The notes below the pieces were generated by a model. The model worked only from the letters and a program-made list of their open reading frames with translations, did not search any database and was not told the DNA's origin. The translations under genes and the position numbers were made by a program. Below, in pieces: positions 9,522 to 15,594 of a stretch of 15,594 nt of DNA. Source of the stretch: an uncultured bacterium (lineage in GTDB: Bacteria > Patescibacteriota > Gracilibacteria > Absconditabacterales > Absconditicoccaceae); NCBI GenBank assembly GCA_937906635.1, contig CALCYP010000007.1:1-15594 (forward strand), in the 5' to 3' direction. Position 1 is the first letter of the stretch, and each line of letters begins with the position of its first letter.

Positions 9522-9535
9522 ATAAACACGTTTAT
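9522..9535. promoter_or_regulatory. Operator-like inverted repeat before higB
   Basis: ATAAAC-AC-GTTTAT, perfect 6-bp arms with a 2-nt centre, overlapping the proposed -10 box of higBA and 15 nt from the higB start. The position suits autorepression by HigA. The evidence is position and symmetry only. Confidence 0.35.
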
Positions 9536-9561
9536 TGTATTTATTTTTTCTTTTTTTTCAA
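9534..9561 (-). promoter_or_regulatory. Putative higBA promoter
   Basis: On the minus strand, TTGAAA (9561-9556), 16 nt, then TACAAT (9539-9534). The same two boxes and spacing occur before phd-relE. Confidence 0.5.
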
Positions 9562-9594
9562 GTAATAGTAAACAATTTTGTTGATTTTTTTTGT

Positions 9595-9627
9595 TTAAAA
9601 AAAAGACCCCGTTTTGTGGAGCCTTTT
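9595..9627 (-). terminator. Rho-independent terminator of phd-relE
   Basis: On the minus strand, AAGGCTCC pairs with GGGGTCTT (two G-U pairs) over an ACAAAAC loop, followed by a T run and TTTAAAC. It lies 16 nt after the relE stop. Confidence 0.7.
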
Positions 9628-9642
9628 TGTATCTTGATGCTT

Positions 9643-9912
9643 TTATCTTCATTTATAAATATCTCATCTTGAATCTGCATCGAAGAAGTTAATTATTATT
9701 TTGTCATCAATTATTTCGTATAGAAATCTGTATTTTCATATTCTTAGTCTGTATGTGCGTGGTAGTCAAATTATTATTTTTATGTCTAATGTGTTTTCGT
9801 AAGGATCATATGCTAATTCTCTTAGTGCTCTTTCAAATTGAATTATTATTGGTTGTCATTTTTGTTTTAACAAAAATTTTTGCACCTTTTTTTCTAATTG
9901 TATTTTATACAT
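9643..9912 (-). CDS. RelE/ParE superfamily toxin
   Basis: 89 residues, normal for the superfamily. It starts MYKIQLEKKVQKFLLKQ and carries the diagnostic core LPRTYRLRIGKYRFLYEI, then DDKIIINFFDADSRGDIYKGR, which fits the RelE/ParE pattern (YRLRxGdYRvlYeI ... HRxdvY). Ser-Arg replaces the usual His-Arg before the final GDIYK. Whether it cleaves mRNA (RelE) or blocks gyrase (ParE) cannot be decided from sequence. Five glycines are UGA codons. It begins 3 nt after the antitoxin stop and shares its frame, so translation is probably coupled. A terminator follows. Confidence 0.9.
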
Positions 9913-9915
9913 TTT

Positions 9916-10182
9916 TTATTTTAAGCTATCTAAAAATGAAAAAGCCTCTACAGAATCTTTTCAATGTGTGCTTTCTTTGTAAGCCTTTATGTCTTGTTTT
10001 GTGGCTTTTTCAGTCGGAAAGCTTAATTTTAAAAGAAAATTATATTCATCAATACTCATAAATACTCCTACTGGTTTATTTTGTGATAAAATAATTTTTT
10101 TTCATTGTGGTAGTCATTTTACGATGGTCGCTGTCTTGTCTCTCAAATCAGAAATTGATACAAATTCTGTTGTCGTAATCAT
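9916..10182 (-). CDS. Phd/YefM family antitoxin
   Basis: 88 residues. The N-terminal DNA-binding half shows the family pattern: MITTTEFVSISDLRDKTATI, then GLPQGKKIILSQNKPVGVFM and SIDEYNFL (equivalent to xxnGkPvaVlls.eeYe). The C-terminal third (KATKQDIKAYKESTHGKDSV) is the toxin-binding tail. It neutralises the toxin that follows and represses the operon in characterised relatives. Several glycines are UGA. It is the first gene of a two-gene operon with its own promoter-like sequence and a 12-bp palindrome upstream. Confidence 0.9.
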
Positions 10183-10193
10183 TTTTTTGTATT

Positions 10194-10205
10194 ATTTATA
10201 TAAAT
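10194..10205. promoter_or_regulatory. Operator-like palindrome before phd
   Basis: ATTTATATAAAT, a perfect 12-bp palindrome lying between the proposed -10 box and the phd start. It is in the right place for Phd autorepression, though AT-rich palindromes arise easily by chance here. Confidence 0.3.
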
Positions 10206-10214
10206 CTTGGTAAG

Positions 10215-10242
10215 ATTGTACATATTTTTACATAGATTTCAA
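10215..10242 (-). promoter_or_regulatory. Putative phd-relE promoter
   Basis: On the minus strand, TTGAAA (10242-10237), 16 nt, then TACAAT (10220-10215): same boxes and spacing as the higBA promoter. Confidence 0.5.
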
Positions 10243-10253
10243 TAATATTTTTT

Positions 10254-10284
10254 TGTTAAAAAAAGACCCCATTTGGAGTCTTTT
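10254..10284 (-). terminator. Rho-independent terminator after the pilin-like pair
   Basis: On the minus strand, AAAAGACTCC pairs with GGGGTCTTTT (one G-U pair) over a 4-nt AAAT loop, followed by T residues and AAC. It lies about 19 nt after the stop of the second pilin-like gene. Confidence 0.75.
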
Positions 10285-10302
10285 ATGAAAATACTTTTTA
10301 TG

Positions 10303-10749
10303 TTATGATCATCAGTTTGGTCCTGCAAATTTTCCTATTATTCGGAATATTAAACTTACCAATAGCCATGACAATCATATTACTACTAATCATATTGCGG
10401 CATTTTTTAATATCTTTGTTCATGTTTTTACTTTACCATCATCTCCAGCTGCTGTGAGCATTTGAAATCATCACCGTAAACATAATATTAATGCAACAAG
10501 TGAAAGTAATCACAGGACTCGGTTTATTACACGTTTTATTATATCTATTAGTTCATCACCATTATCTTGATTTATATTACTTGTTCATGGCAATTGATAT
10601 CATCATACTGCATGACTATCTCAAAATCAGTTCATTGTATCGGGATCTGCTCATTGTGCATTTGCTTGTGGCGGTGTATAGTTTGTAGCAAGTACAATCG
10701 GTATTGATAAAATTATTCATAATATCGCCGTAATTATTGTCTTTTTCAT
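10303..10749 (-). CDS. TrbC/VirB2-like pilin-type membrane protein, second copy
   Basis: 148 residues. Signal peptide or first hydrophobic segment MKKTIITAILGIILSIPIVL, then a soluble Gly/Pro/Asn-rich stretch (24-66), then two membrane helices around VLGLLSLVALILCLRGGFQM (78-97) and NAAIGLVVIGLSWLLVSLIF (116-135), joined by the polar loop AAGDDGKVKTGTK. This is the layout of type IV secretion pilin-like proteins common in CPR genomes. It shares the whole helix-loop-helix part with the neighbouring copy (GLLSLxAL, GGFQMLxAAGD, IGLxWLxVSLxFRII) but differs in the N-terminal half. Its start is 33 nt after the first copy's stop. No other secretion-system gene is in the window, so the function (pilus, DNA uptake, host contact) is open. 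Confidence 0.8.
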
Positions 10750-10782
10750 TTTCAAATTTTTTATAAATAAAATCTACTATGC

Positions 10783-11169
10783 CTATGCTCACGTTGAGAA
10801 TTTGTTTATTATTCGGAATACTAAACTAACAAATAGCCATGCTAATCAGATTATAGCCAATCACAATCCAGCTTGTTTCAAAATTGTGAATCATTTTTTA
10901 TACTTGTTTTCATCACCAGCTGCCATTAACATTTGGAATCATCACCATAAACATATTACTAATGCGATTAGTGATAATAGTCATAATATCCAGTTTACAA
11001 AACTTTTAATTGTGTGTATTAATGTGTCGTTTTGTAGTGTTGTATGTTCTCATGGATTGTATTCAGTATCTTGCTCAATCAATTGTGCATTTACCATTCC
11101 AAGGCTTCCTGCTCAAACTAATCCGATAGCTCATAAACTAAATAAAACTTTTTTAAATGTGTTTTTCAT
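10783..11169 (-). CDS. TrbC/VirB2-like pilin-type membrane protein, first copy
   Basis: 128 residues. Signal peptide MKNTFKKVLFSLGAIGLVGA with probable cleavage near VNA (residue 28), a short acidic stretch, then helices around WILGLLSLIALVICLWGGFQ (60-79) and LGLAIIGLAWLFVSLVFRII (102-121), linked by MAAGDENKYKKGFTILKQ. This order fits VirB2/TrbC-like pilins: an exported precursor with two membrane helices and a short cytosolic loop. It lies directly upstream of its paralogue, separated by 33 nt, and both end before a shared strong terminator. Several glycines, including those of WGGFQ, are UGA. Start chosen at the ATG opening the signal peptide. Confidence 0.8.
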
Positions 11170-11210
11170 CTTTGTTAAATTAATAAATAAAAATAAATCA
11201 TTACATAATT

Positions 11211-11238
11211 ATATTATACAATTTTTTTTAAAATGCAA
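11211..11238 (-). promoter_or_regulatory. Possible promoter of the pilin-like pair
   Basis: On the minus strand, TTGCAT (11238-11233), 16 nt, then TAATAT (11216-11211), within a very AT-rich stretch. Weaker than the other candidates; the spacing agrees with them. Confidence 0.3.
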
Positions 11239-11303
11239 ATTTTTTGGGACTTTTTTTTACTAAATCTTGAAAATAGTGGTTGACATATTGAAAAAAGATT
11301 GAT

Positions 11304-11415
11304 CAACAGTCGGCAGTCAACAGTCGGCTGTCGGCGGTCAACAGTCCGCGGTCGGTAGTTAATAGTCGGCAGATGATAGTCTGCAGTCGGCGGTCGGCAG
11401 TCAACAGTCGGTAGT
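11304..11415. repeat. 7-bp tandem repeat array, 16 units
   Basis: Sixteen consecutive heptamers stay in perfect register, with consensus CRRCAGT (for example CAACAGT, CGGCAGT, CGGCGGT, CTGCAGT, TAATAGT). The array occupies a third of the 363-bp gap (11170-11532) between the diverging pilin and YefM-YafQ genes. It contains no spacers and no open frame of note. The rest of the gap is AT-rich and holds the promoters of the two flanking operons. Confidence 0.9.
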
Positions 11416-11462
11416 TTTTGTTTGTAAAATTATTGATTTATGGCAATATTTCTGAGATACTC

Positions 11463-11502
11463 AATTTTTCTTGAAAATTTTTACTACATATATATAAGTA
11501 TA
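11463..11502 (+). promoter_or_regulatory. Promoter of the YefM-YafQ operon (duplicated 40-bp block, copy 1)
   Basis: TTGAAA (11471-11476), 16 nt, then TATAAG (11493-11498). The whole 40-bp block differs from the one at 12071-12110 at only two positions. It lies 30 nt before the antitoxin ATG. Confidence 0.6.
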
Positions 11503-11532
11503 TTGTTTATTTATATTGTTATTTATTTTGCG

Positions 11533-11787
11533 ATGTCCACTGATCAATTAATTTCTGTTAGTGAATTAAAAAATAATTATGTTTGAGTTTTGAAATCATT
11601 ATCTTTTTGACCTAAATTTATTTTAAATGATAACAAGGCTGAAGCGGTTTTGTTGTCTGCAGATGAATATAAACATATACAAAATTTGCTTAAAGTAAAG
11701 GATCGGAATGATGAAGTTGAAGATGCTTTAAAGCATTGAAAATCATATAATAATTTTGATGATTTACTTTCTGATTTGGATGATTAA
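11533..11787 (+). CDS. Phd/YefM family antitoxin, partner of YafQ-type toxin
   Basis: 84 residues. Pattern: MSTDQLISVSELKNNYVGVL, then FGPKFILNDNKAEAVLLSAD and EYKHIQNLLK, the typical YefM/Phd DNA-binding fold, followed by a charged tail (EVEDALKHGKSYNNFDDLLSDLDD) for toxin binding. Three glycines are UGA. The toxin ATG starts 1 nt after its stop. In E. coli YafQ is partnered by DinJ (RelB type), so the pairing with a YefM/Phd-like antitoxin is a mixed combination. It is only distantly similar to the other Phd-type protein in the window. Confidence 0.9.
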
Positions 11788-11788
11788 T

Positions 11789-12055
11789 ATGCTTGAAGTT
11801 CGTTATTCTTCTAAATTTAAAAGACATTTTAAGGATTATAGATATAATTTAAAGCTCGTTTCTAAACTTGAGAAGTTTTTTGATCAGATTGTTGTTTGAA
11901 AATTGGATAAAAGCTGGAATGATCATCAATTATTGTGAGTGTTTTCTGATTATCGTGAAGTGCATTTATTCCCAAATATACTTTTGATTTATAAAATTTC
12001 TTGAGATGTTTGTTTTTTAGTCGATATTTGATCTCATTCTGATTTGTTTTGATAG
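11789..12055 (+). CDS. yafQ: YafQ-type toxin, RelE superfamily mRNA interferase
   Basis: 88 residues. YafQ associates with the ribosome and cleaves mRNA at in-frame codons. The family hallmarks are here: an N-terminal strand (LEVRYSSKFKRHFKDY), DHQLLG, SDYREVHLFPNILLIYKI and the C-terminal GSHSDLFG. The three His seen (in DHQL, REVHL and GSHSD) and Asp in SHSDLF match the catalytic histidines and aspartate known in E. coli YafQ. Five glycines are UGA codons, including that of GSHSD, so the gene cannot give active toxin under the standard code. It starts 1 nt after the antitoxin gene. No terminator-like hairpin follows; the PBP promoter lies 15 nt downstream. Confidence 0.92.
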
Positions 12056-12070
12056 TCTTTCGTAGATATT

Positions 12071-12110
12071 AATTTTTCTTGAAAATTTTTGTTACATATA
12101 TATAAGTATA
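12071..12110 (+). promoter_or_regulatory. Promoter of the PBP gene (duplicated 40-bp block, copy 2)
   Basis: TTGAAA (12079-12084), 16 nt, then TATAAG (12101-12106). The block is 38/40 identical to the one before the YefM-YafQ operon. It ends 26 nt before the PBP ATG. Confidence 0.6.
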
Positions 12111-12136
12111 ATTGAAATTTTGTATTTTTTGTTGTT

Positions 12137-14542
12137 ATGAAAAATTTTACTTTGTGAGATAGAATATCTTTGTGGTTGAAAGACCATAAGTCAGTTGATG
12201 TTTTTGTTCATAGTCATGAATTTGTGATTTTTGTGATATTTTTTGTATTATTTTTTATTCTTGTTGTTAGATTATTTTTTGTCCAAATTGTCCATCATAA
12301 AAAGTATGAAGATGTCTTAAATAGTCAGCATTTTACACAATCATCTTTGCAGGCTAATAGGTGAGATATCTTGGCATATGACAAGGCTGGTAATGAAGTA
12401 AAATTGACAGAAAATGTCTCTATGTACAATATGTATGTAGATCCAAAATATATTTGGGATAAGGAATTATTTATCGATTTAGTTACTCCAGTCGTATATG
12501 AGCATTTGTGTGTATTGAATTGAATGAATAAAGTGGATAAAGAGTGATGTATCAAAAATATTGAGACATTTACAAATAGAGATATTTTGCCAAAATCTCC
12601 AGAGTTTTTTTATATGTGAAATGGTATAGTTTCAGAATGATATTATAGCTATGATTGGACTGGATTTTATGAAAACTACAATAATATTGTGGAAAATTTT
12701 TCTACTTGAACAGCCGAGACTATGATAAAAAGTGCATTAGATAGGAAAATTCAAATTTGAATCAAGGAACAAAATTATTTATGATTTTTTTCAAATGAAG
12801 ATTTTATTTCTGATTTGTATGATTTGGAATTGCCTTGTGTAAATGTGATGTATGGAAATTATGTTTATATTATTCCAACAAAATCGAATACGAGAGATAT
12901 GAATAGATTAAAATCTCTCTTGAATAAGTATGGGTATTTAAATAGTTATTCTAATTTTGAAAAATACTTCCAAGAGCAGGAAAATAGATATGTGAAAATT
13001 ATTTCAAATGTAAATCCCGTAGTCGCTCAGCTGGTAAAAGACTTAAAAAGTGAAAATTATTCGAAAAAAAATGCTGATAATGTACCTATTTTGCATTGAT
13101 TGTGATTAGAGACTTTTACTACTAGATATTACCCTTATTGATCATTTTTGTCAAATATTTTGGGCTATGTGGACAAAAATTGAGAAGCTTTTTATGGGAT
13201 TGAACAATATTTTGATGAACAGCTCCGTGGACGTGATTGAAAAATTATTGGTCGTGCTTCTGCATGGATTGGATGAGTGTGAGCAAATGATTTTGAAATT
13301 GAAGATGTAGTTGATTGAGATGATATTTATTTGACGATTGATCTTTGAATCCAGAAAGAGATTGAATGAATTGCTCAAAGTTGGCAGGAGACGTTGAAAG
13401 CTGATTCTATCTCTATTTTGGTCTATGATCCTATGAATTGACAAGTAAAAGCTTCGACATCATATCCATCTTTTAATCCAAATGATTATAATGATGCGTA
13501 TACCTTACGTCCTTTGAGCGTTGAGGATGCTTATTTGATAGACAATGATACTTACGTGGATATTCCAGTCTATATAAAAACTTGATGAGAAACTAGGACT
13601 GCTACTACGAGTGAAAGAGCTGATACTTCATTGAATAAATATATAATGAACAATATATTTGGTCCTCAAGTTTTTGTGGATAAAAATATCGCTTCGGCTT
13701 ATGAACCAGGAAGTGTTTTTAAATTGTTCACTGTAGCTATTGGTTTAGATTCTGATGAGATAAATTTTTATGATTTTTATAACGATCCTGGTAAAGTAAA
13801 AGTTTGAGAATATACTATTCAAAATGCTGATAATAAAAATTGTATGTGAGAAAAGACTTTTATGAATGCTTTTGTATTTTCTTGTAATATTTGAATGGTT
13901 AGAATCGTTCAGGCAGTTTGAAAAAACAATTATTACAATTATTTGCAAAAATTGTGATTTGGTGAGCTGACAAATATTGAATTAGCTTGAGAAGTAGCTT
14001 GATCTATTGATTCAGTTAGTACTGTCTCTGTGGCGAGATTTTTAAACAATGCATTTGGTCAGTGACTTTTGGCTACTCCAATACAAATTGCTGCTGCATA
14101 TTGAGCTCTCGTAAATTGATGATATTATATTAAACCAACAATTTTGGCATGATATTATGATTCAGAAAATTGAATTTATTACCCAAATAATTCAGAAATT
14201 TGAATGCAAATTATCAAGCCTGAAACCGCTGAAGCAGTAAAAGAAGCTCTATTTACAGTGATGGAGATAAATCCAGATTATCAGAAGATTGCGAGAGTGG
14301 CTTGATTCACATTATGATGAAAAAGTTGAACATCTCAGATTGCTTACAAATGAAAATATATGCAGTGAAATGGTCGGACAAATGGATCTTTTGTTTGACT
14401 TGTGACAAAAGATGATCCAAAGTATATTGTTGTAGTCCAAGTTCGTAGACCAAGAGCTACTCTTTGGTGAGCCCAAACTGCATGAAAAGTATTTTCAGAT
14501 GTGGCAAAGTTTTTGCTTGGATATTCGTTTATTGAGAGTTAG
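12137..14542 (+). CDS. Class B penicillin-binding protein (peptidoglycan D,D-transpeptidase)
   Basis: 801 residues, longer than the roughly 550-700 usual for FtsI/PBP2. A short cytosolic N-terminus is followed by one membrane helix (about 28-50), then the pedestal motif NRGDILAYDKAGN from residue 74, where the Gly is UGA. The transpeptidase domain carries all three active-site motifs: S526-VFK (AYEPGSVFKLFT), S582-CN and K729-SGT (GGKSGTSQ), the last with three UGA-coded glycines. It cross-links peptidoglycan outside the cell membrane, in elongation or division; FtsI and PBP2/MrdA types cannot be told apart here. About 45 UGA codons lie in frame. The ATG at 12137 is close behind the promoter block; no Shine-Dalgarno motif is visible. 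A partly conserved pedestal of about 450 residues accounts for the extra length. Confidence 0.95.
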
Positions 14543-14611
14543 CTGATAGCTAATAGCTGCTGGCTGATGGCATAGGATTCTTTTGCTATAAGCTATTAGC
14601 TAATGACCATT
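14541..14611. repeat. Two opposed 7-bp repeat runs after the PBP gene
   Basis: AGCTGAT, AGCTAAT, AGCTGCT, GGCTGAT (14541-14568) run in register. AGCTATT, AGCTAAT (14591-14604) follow. AGCTAATAGCT (14548-14558) and AGCTATTAGCT (14591-14601) are exact reverse complements and could form an 11-bp stem over a 32-nt loop. The first unit overlaps the PBP stop codon. It might act as transcript end, but no T run follows. Confidence 0.65.
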
Positions 14612-14642
14612 AACTAAAAAATTTATTTTATAAATTTTTTCA

Positions 14643-15473
14643 ATGGAATTTGTTAGATTAGTTGATTATATAAAGGAATGAGAATTGTTTGAAAAGATTG
14701 AGTGAGAATATGAACAGATTGTCTCTGATTATGATTTTTCAGACTTTGATTTGTGAAATTTTGTCAGATTAAAAAAAATATCTGATTTAAAAAAAGTTGA
14801 TTTGGAAAAAAAAACTCTGTTTATTTTGGATAAACTTCTTTTGGATAATGTTTTTCATGTTTTAAAAAATATGGAAAATTTTGCTGTAATTGATATGAAT
14901 TTTGGTATTACTTGATATGGTAAAAAGATATGACATACAAAAAAAATTGTCCGTGAATTATTAGATTTATGAATTGAAATTTATGAACCTTATGATTTAT
15001 TGAGCTTTTTGATGGAGCTATCTTGAAATGAATGAAAGAAATATTTTAGGATAACAAATCTTGATTTGCCTGAAAATATATCAAATTGAGAAAGAAAATC
15101 TCATATTTCTTTAGAATGATTCTGATTTAATTGATGAAATCTTTCTATTGTCACGACTTGATCAATGTTGGCTGAAATTGTGAGATTTTGAAATCTTTTA
15201 AGAGAAAATTGATTAGATTCTGAAATTATTGTTTTGAATAAATTACATGATTTTGATAATACGAAATTTTGAAATAATAGAAATTTAGTTTTTATTGTGG
15301 ATTGAAAATCTCTTGATTATGAGAATTTTGTAAAAAAATCTTTGTGATTCAAAAATTTGAAAATAATTACTCCAAGATATGAAAATGTCTCGACAATTTT
15401 GGATGAATATATTTTAGAGAGTGCTGAATTTGTTGCTGAGGATTTATTGAAGTTTTTTGAAAATATTTTATAA
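14643..15473 (+). CDS. Possible transketolase C-terminal-like protein (divergent)
   Basis: 276 residues with UGA as Gly. The last 120 residues resemble the C-terminal domain of transketolase-type enzymes: LSIVTTGSMLAEIVRFGNLL, NGLDSEIIVLNKLHDFD, NLVFIVDGKSLDYENFVKKS and KIITPRYENVSTILDEYILE, where relatives read ITIVaxGSMv.eAl.AAe.L...GidveVid. The middle (FAVIDMNFGITGYGKKIGHT...IYEPYDLLSFLMEL...YFRI) may be a decayed pyrimidine-binding domain. No thiamine-diphosphate motif (GDG...N) is visible, so on its own it is unlikely to be an active transketolase. It could be a split subunit or regulator. The N-terminal 90 residues are unrecognised. It follows the PBP gene after 100 nt of repeats. Function is inferred from weak similarity; the reading frame is certain. 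Confidence 0.8.
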
Positions 15474-15490
15474 TTTTATTATTTATGCCT

Positions 15491-15588
15491 CCGGCGGGTT
15501 ACCCCGCCTTGCGGGATTCCTTTCAGTCACTTTTGTCAACCAGCGACAAAAGTGGGCAACCCTGCTGAAGCCGGATGACTTTCAGTCA
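15491..15588. repeat. GC-rich palindromic repeat element at the window end
   Basis: Composition shifts sharply to GC-rich. It has GGCGGG/CCCGCC (15493-15498 with 15503-15508), a perfect 10-bp stem CACTTTTGTC/GACAAAAGTG (15528-15537 with 15545-15554), CCGGC/GCCGG spanning most of it (15491-15495 with 15570-15574), and a direct repeat TTTCAGTCA (15521-15529 and 15580-15588). No gene is visible. It begins about 18 nt after the last stop codon and may continue beyond the window. Confidence 0.75.
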
Positions 15589-15594
15589 AAACGC

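Noticed and set aside
9643..10182. phd and relE as one fused gene, since they share a frame
   Set aside because: A TAA stop at 9916-9918 separates them and the toxin has its own ATG 3 nt later.
10802..11263. A 153-codon plus-strand open frame
   Set aside because: It is antisense to the first pilin-like gene, which has a signal peptide and two helices and a close paralogue beside it.
11280..11303. Promoter with TTGACA at 11280-11285
   Set aside because: No -10 box follows at a suitable distance; the downstream sequence is the heptamer array.
11304..11415. CRISPR array
   Set aside because: Units are 7 bp with no spacers and no cas genes nearby; it is a simple heptamer array.
346..15473. Widespread pseudogenes, since standard translation gives only short fragments
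   Set aside because: All interruptions are TGA, none TAA or TAG, and they fall on conserved glycines; frames are otherwise intact.
346..15473. UGA read as Trp (Mycoplasma code) or selenocysteine
   Set aside because: UGA positions align with glycine motifs, TGG is used for Trp, and there are far too many for selenocysteine.

Overview
The window comes from a very AT-rich bacterium that reads UGA as glycine (translation table 25), as in the Candidate Phyla Radiation lineages Absconditabacteria (SR1) and Gracilibacteria. With UGA read as stop, every long gene falls into fragments. With UGA read as Gly, 15 complete reading frames appear, all ending in TAA or TAG (11 TAA, 4 TAG). UGA falls exactly on invariant glycines: DnaE GPGRGSGAGS, the DHHA1 GGGHxxAAG box (three UGAs in a row), PBP KSGT, the lipobox LSGC and sugar-transferase GPRP. 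Trp still uses TGG. The sequence cannot separate SR1 from Gracilibacteria.

Layout. (1) 1-345: four copies of a 7-bp repeat, then a promoter, a short leader with two copies of GGCGACTA and a terminator-like hairpin just before the first gene. (2) 346-2202 (+): unknown exported/multi-pass membrane protein. (3) 2233-8656 (-): a run transcribed right to left: DNA polymerase III alpha without a PHP domain, a DHH/DHHA1 phosphoesterase, a lipoprotein and a membrane-bound polyprenyl-phosphate sugar-phosphate transferase. GC-rich palindromic repeats lie at the junctions of this run and also inside dnaE. (4) 8830-10182 (-): two type II toxin-antitoxin modules, higBA and phd-relE. (5) 10303-11169 (-): two tandem paralogous TrbC/VirB2-like pilin-type membrane proteins. 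(6) 11304-11415: sixteen 7-bp DNA repeats. (7) 11533-12055 (+): a third TA module, YefM-type antitoxin plus YafQ-type toxin. (8) 12137-14542 (+): class B penicillin-binding protein. (9) 14643-15473 (+): possible divergent transketolase-C-like protein. (10) 15474-15594: a GC-rich palindromic repeat unlike its surroundings.

How it fits together. The core genes cover replication (DnaE, DHH nuclease), peptidoglycan cross-linking (PBP) and surface glycan priming (sugar transferase). The pilin-like proteins and lipoprotein are cell-surface components, as expected for an epibiotic ultra-small bacterium. Three TA modules flank the pilin pair, so 8.8-12.1 kb looks like the accessory part of the window. 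Putative promoters share one form, TTGAAA (or TTGATT/TTGCAT) - 16 nt - TATAAT-like, and three terminators on the minus strand share nearly the same sequence. I see no Shine-Dalgarno motif, tRNA, rRNA or CRISPR array.
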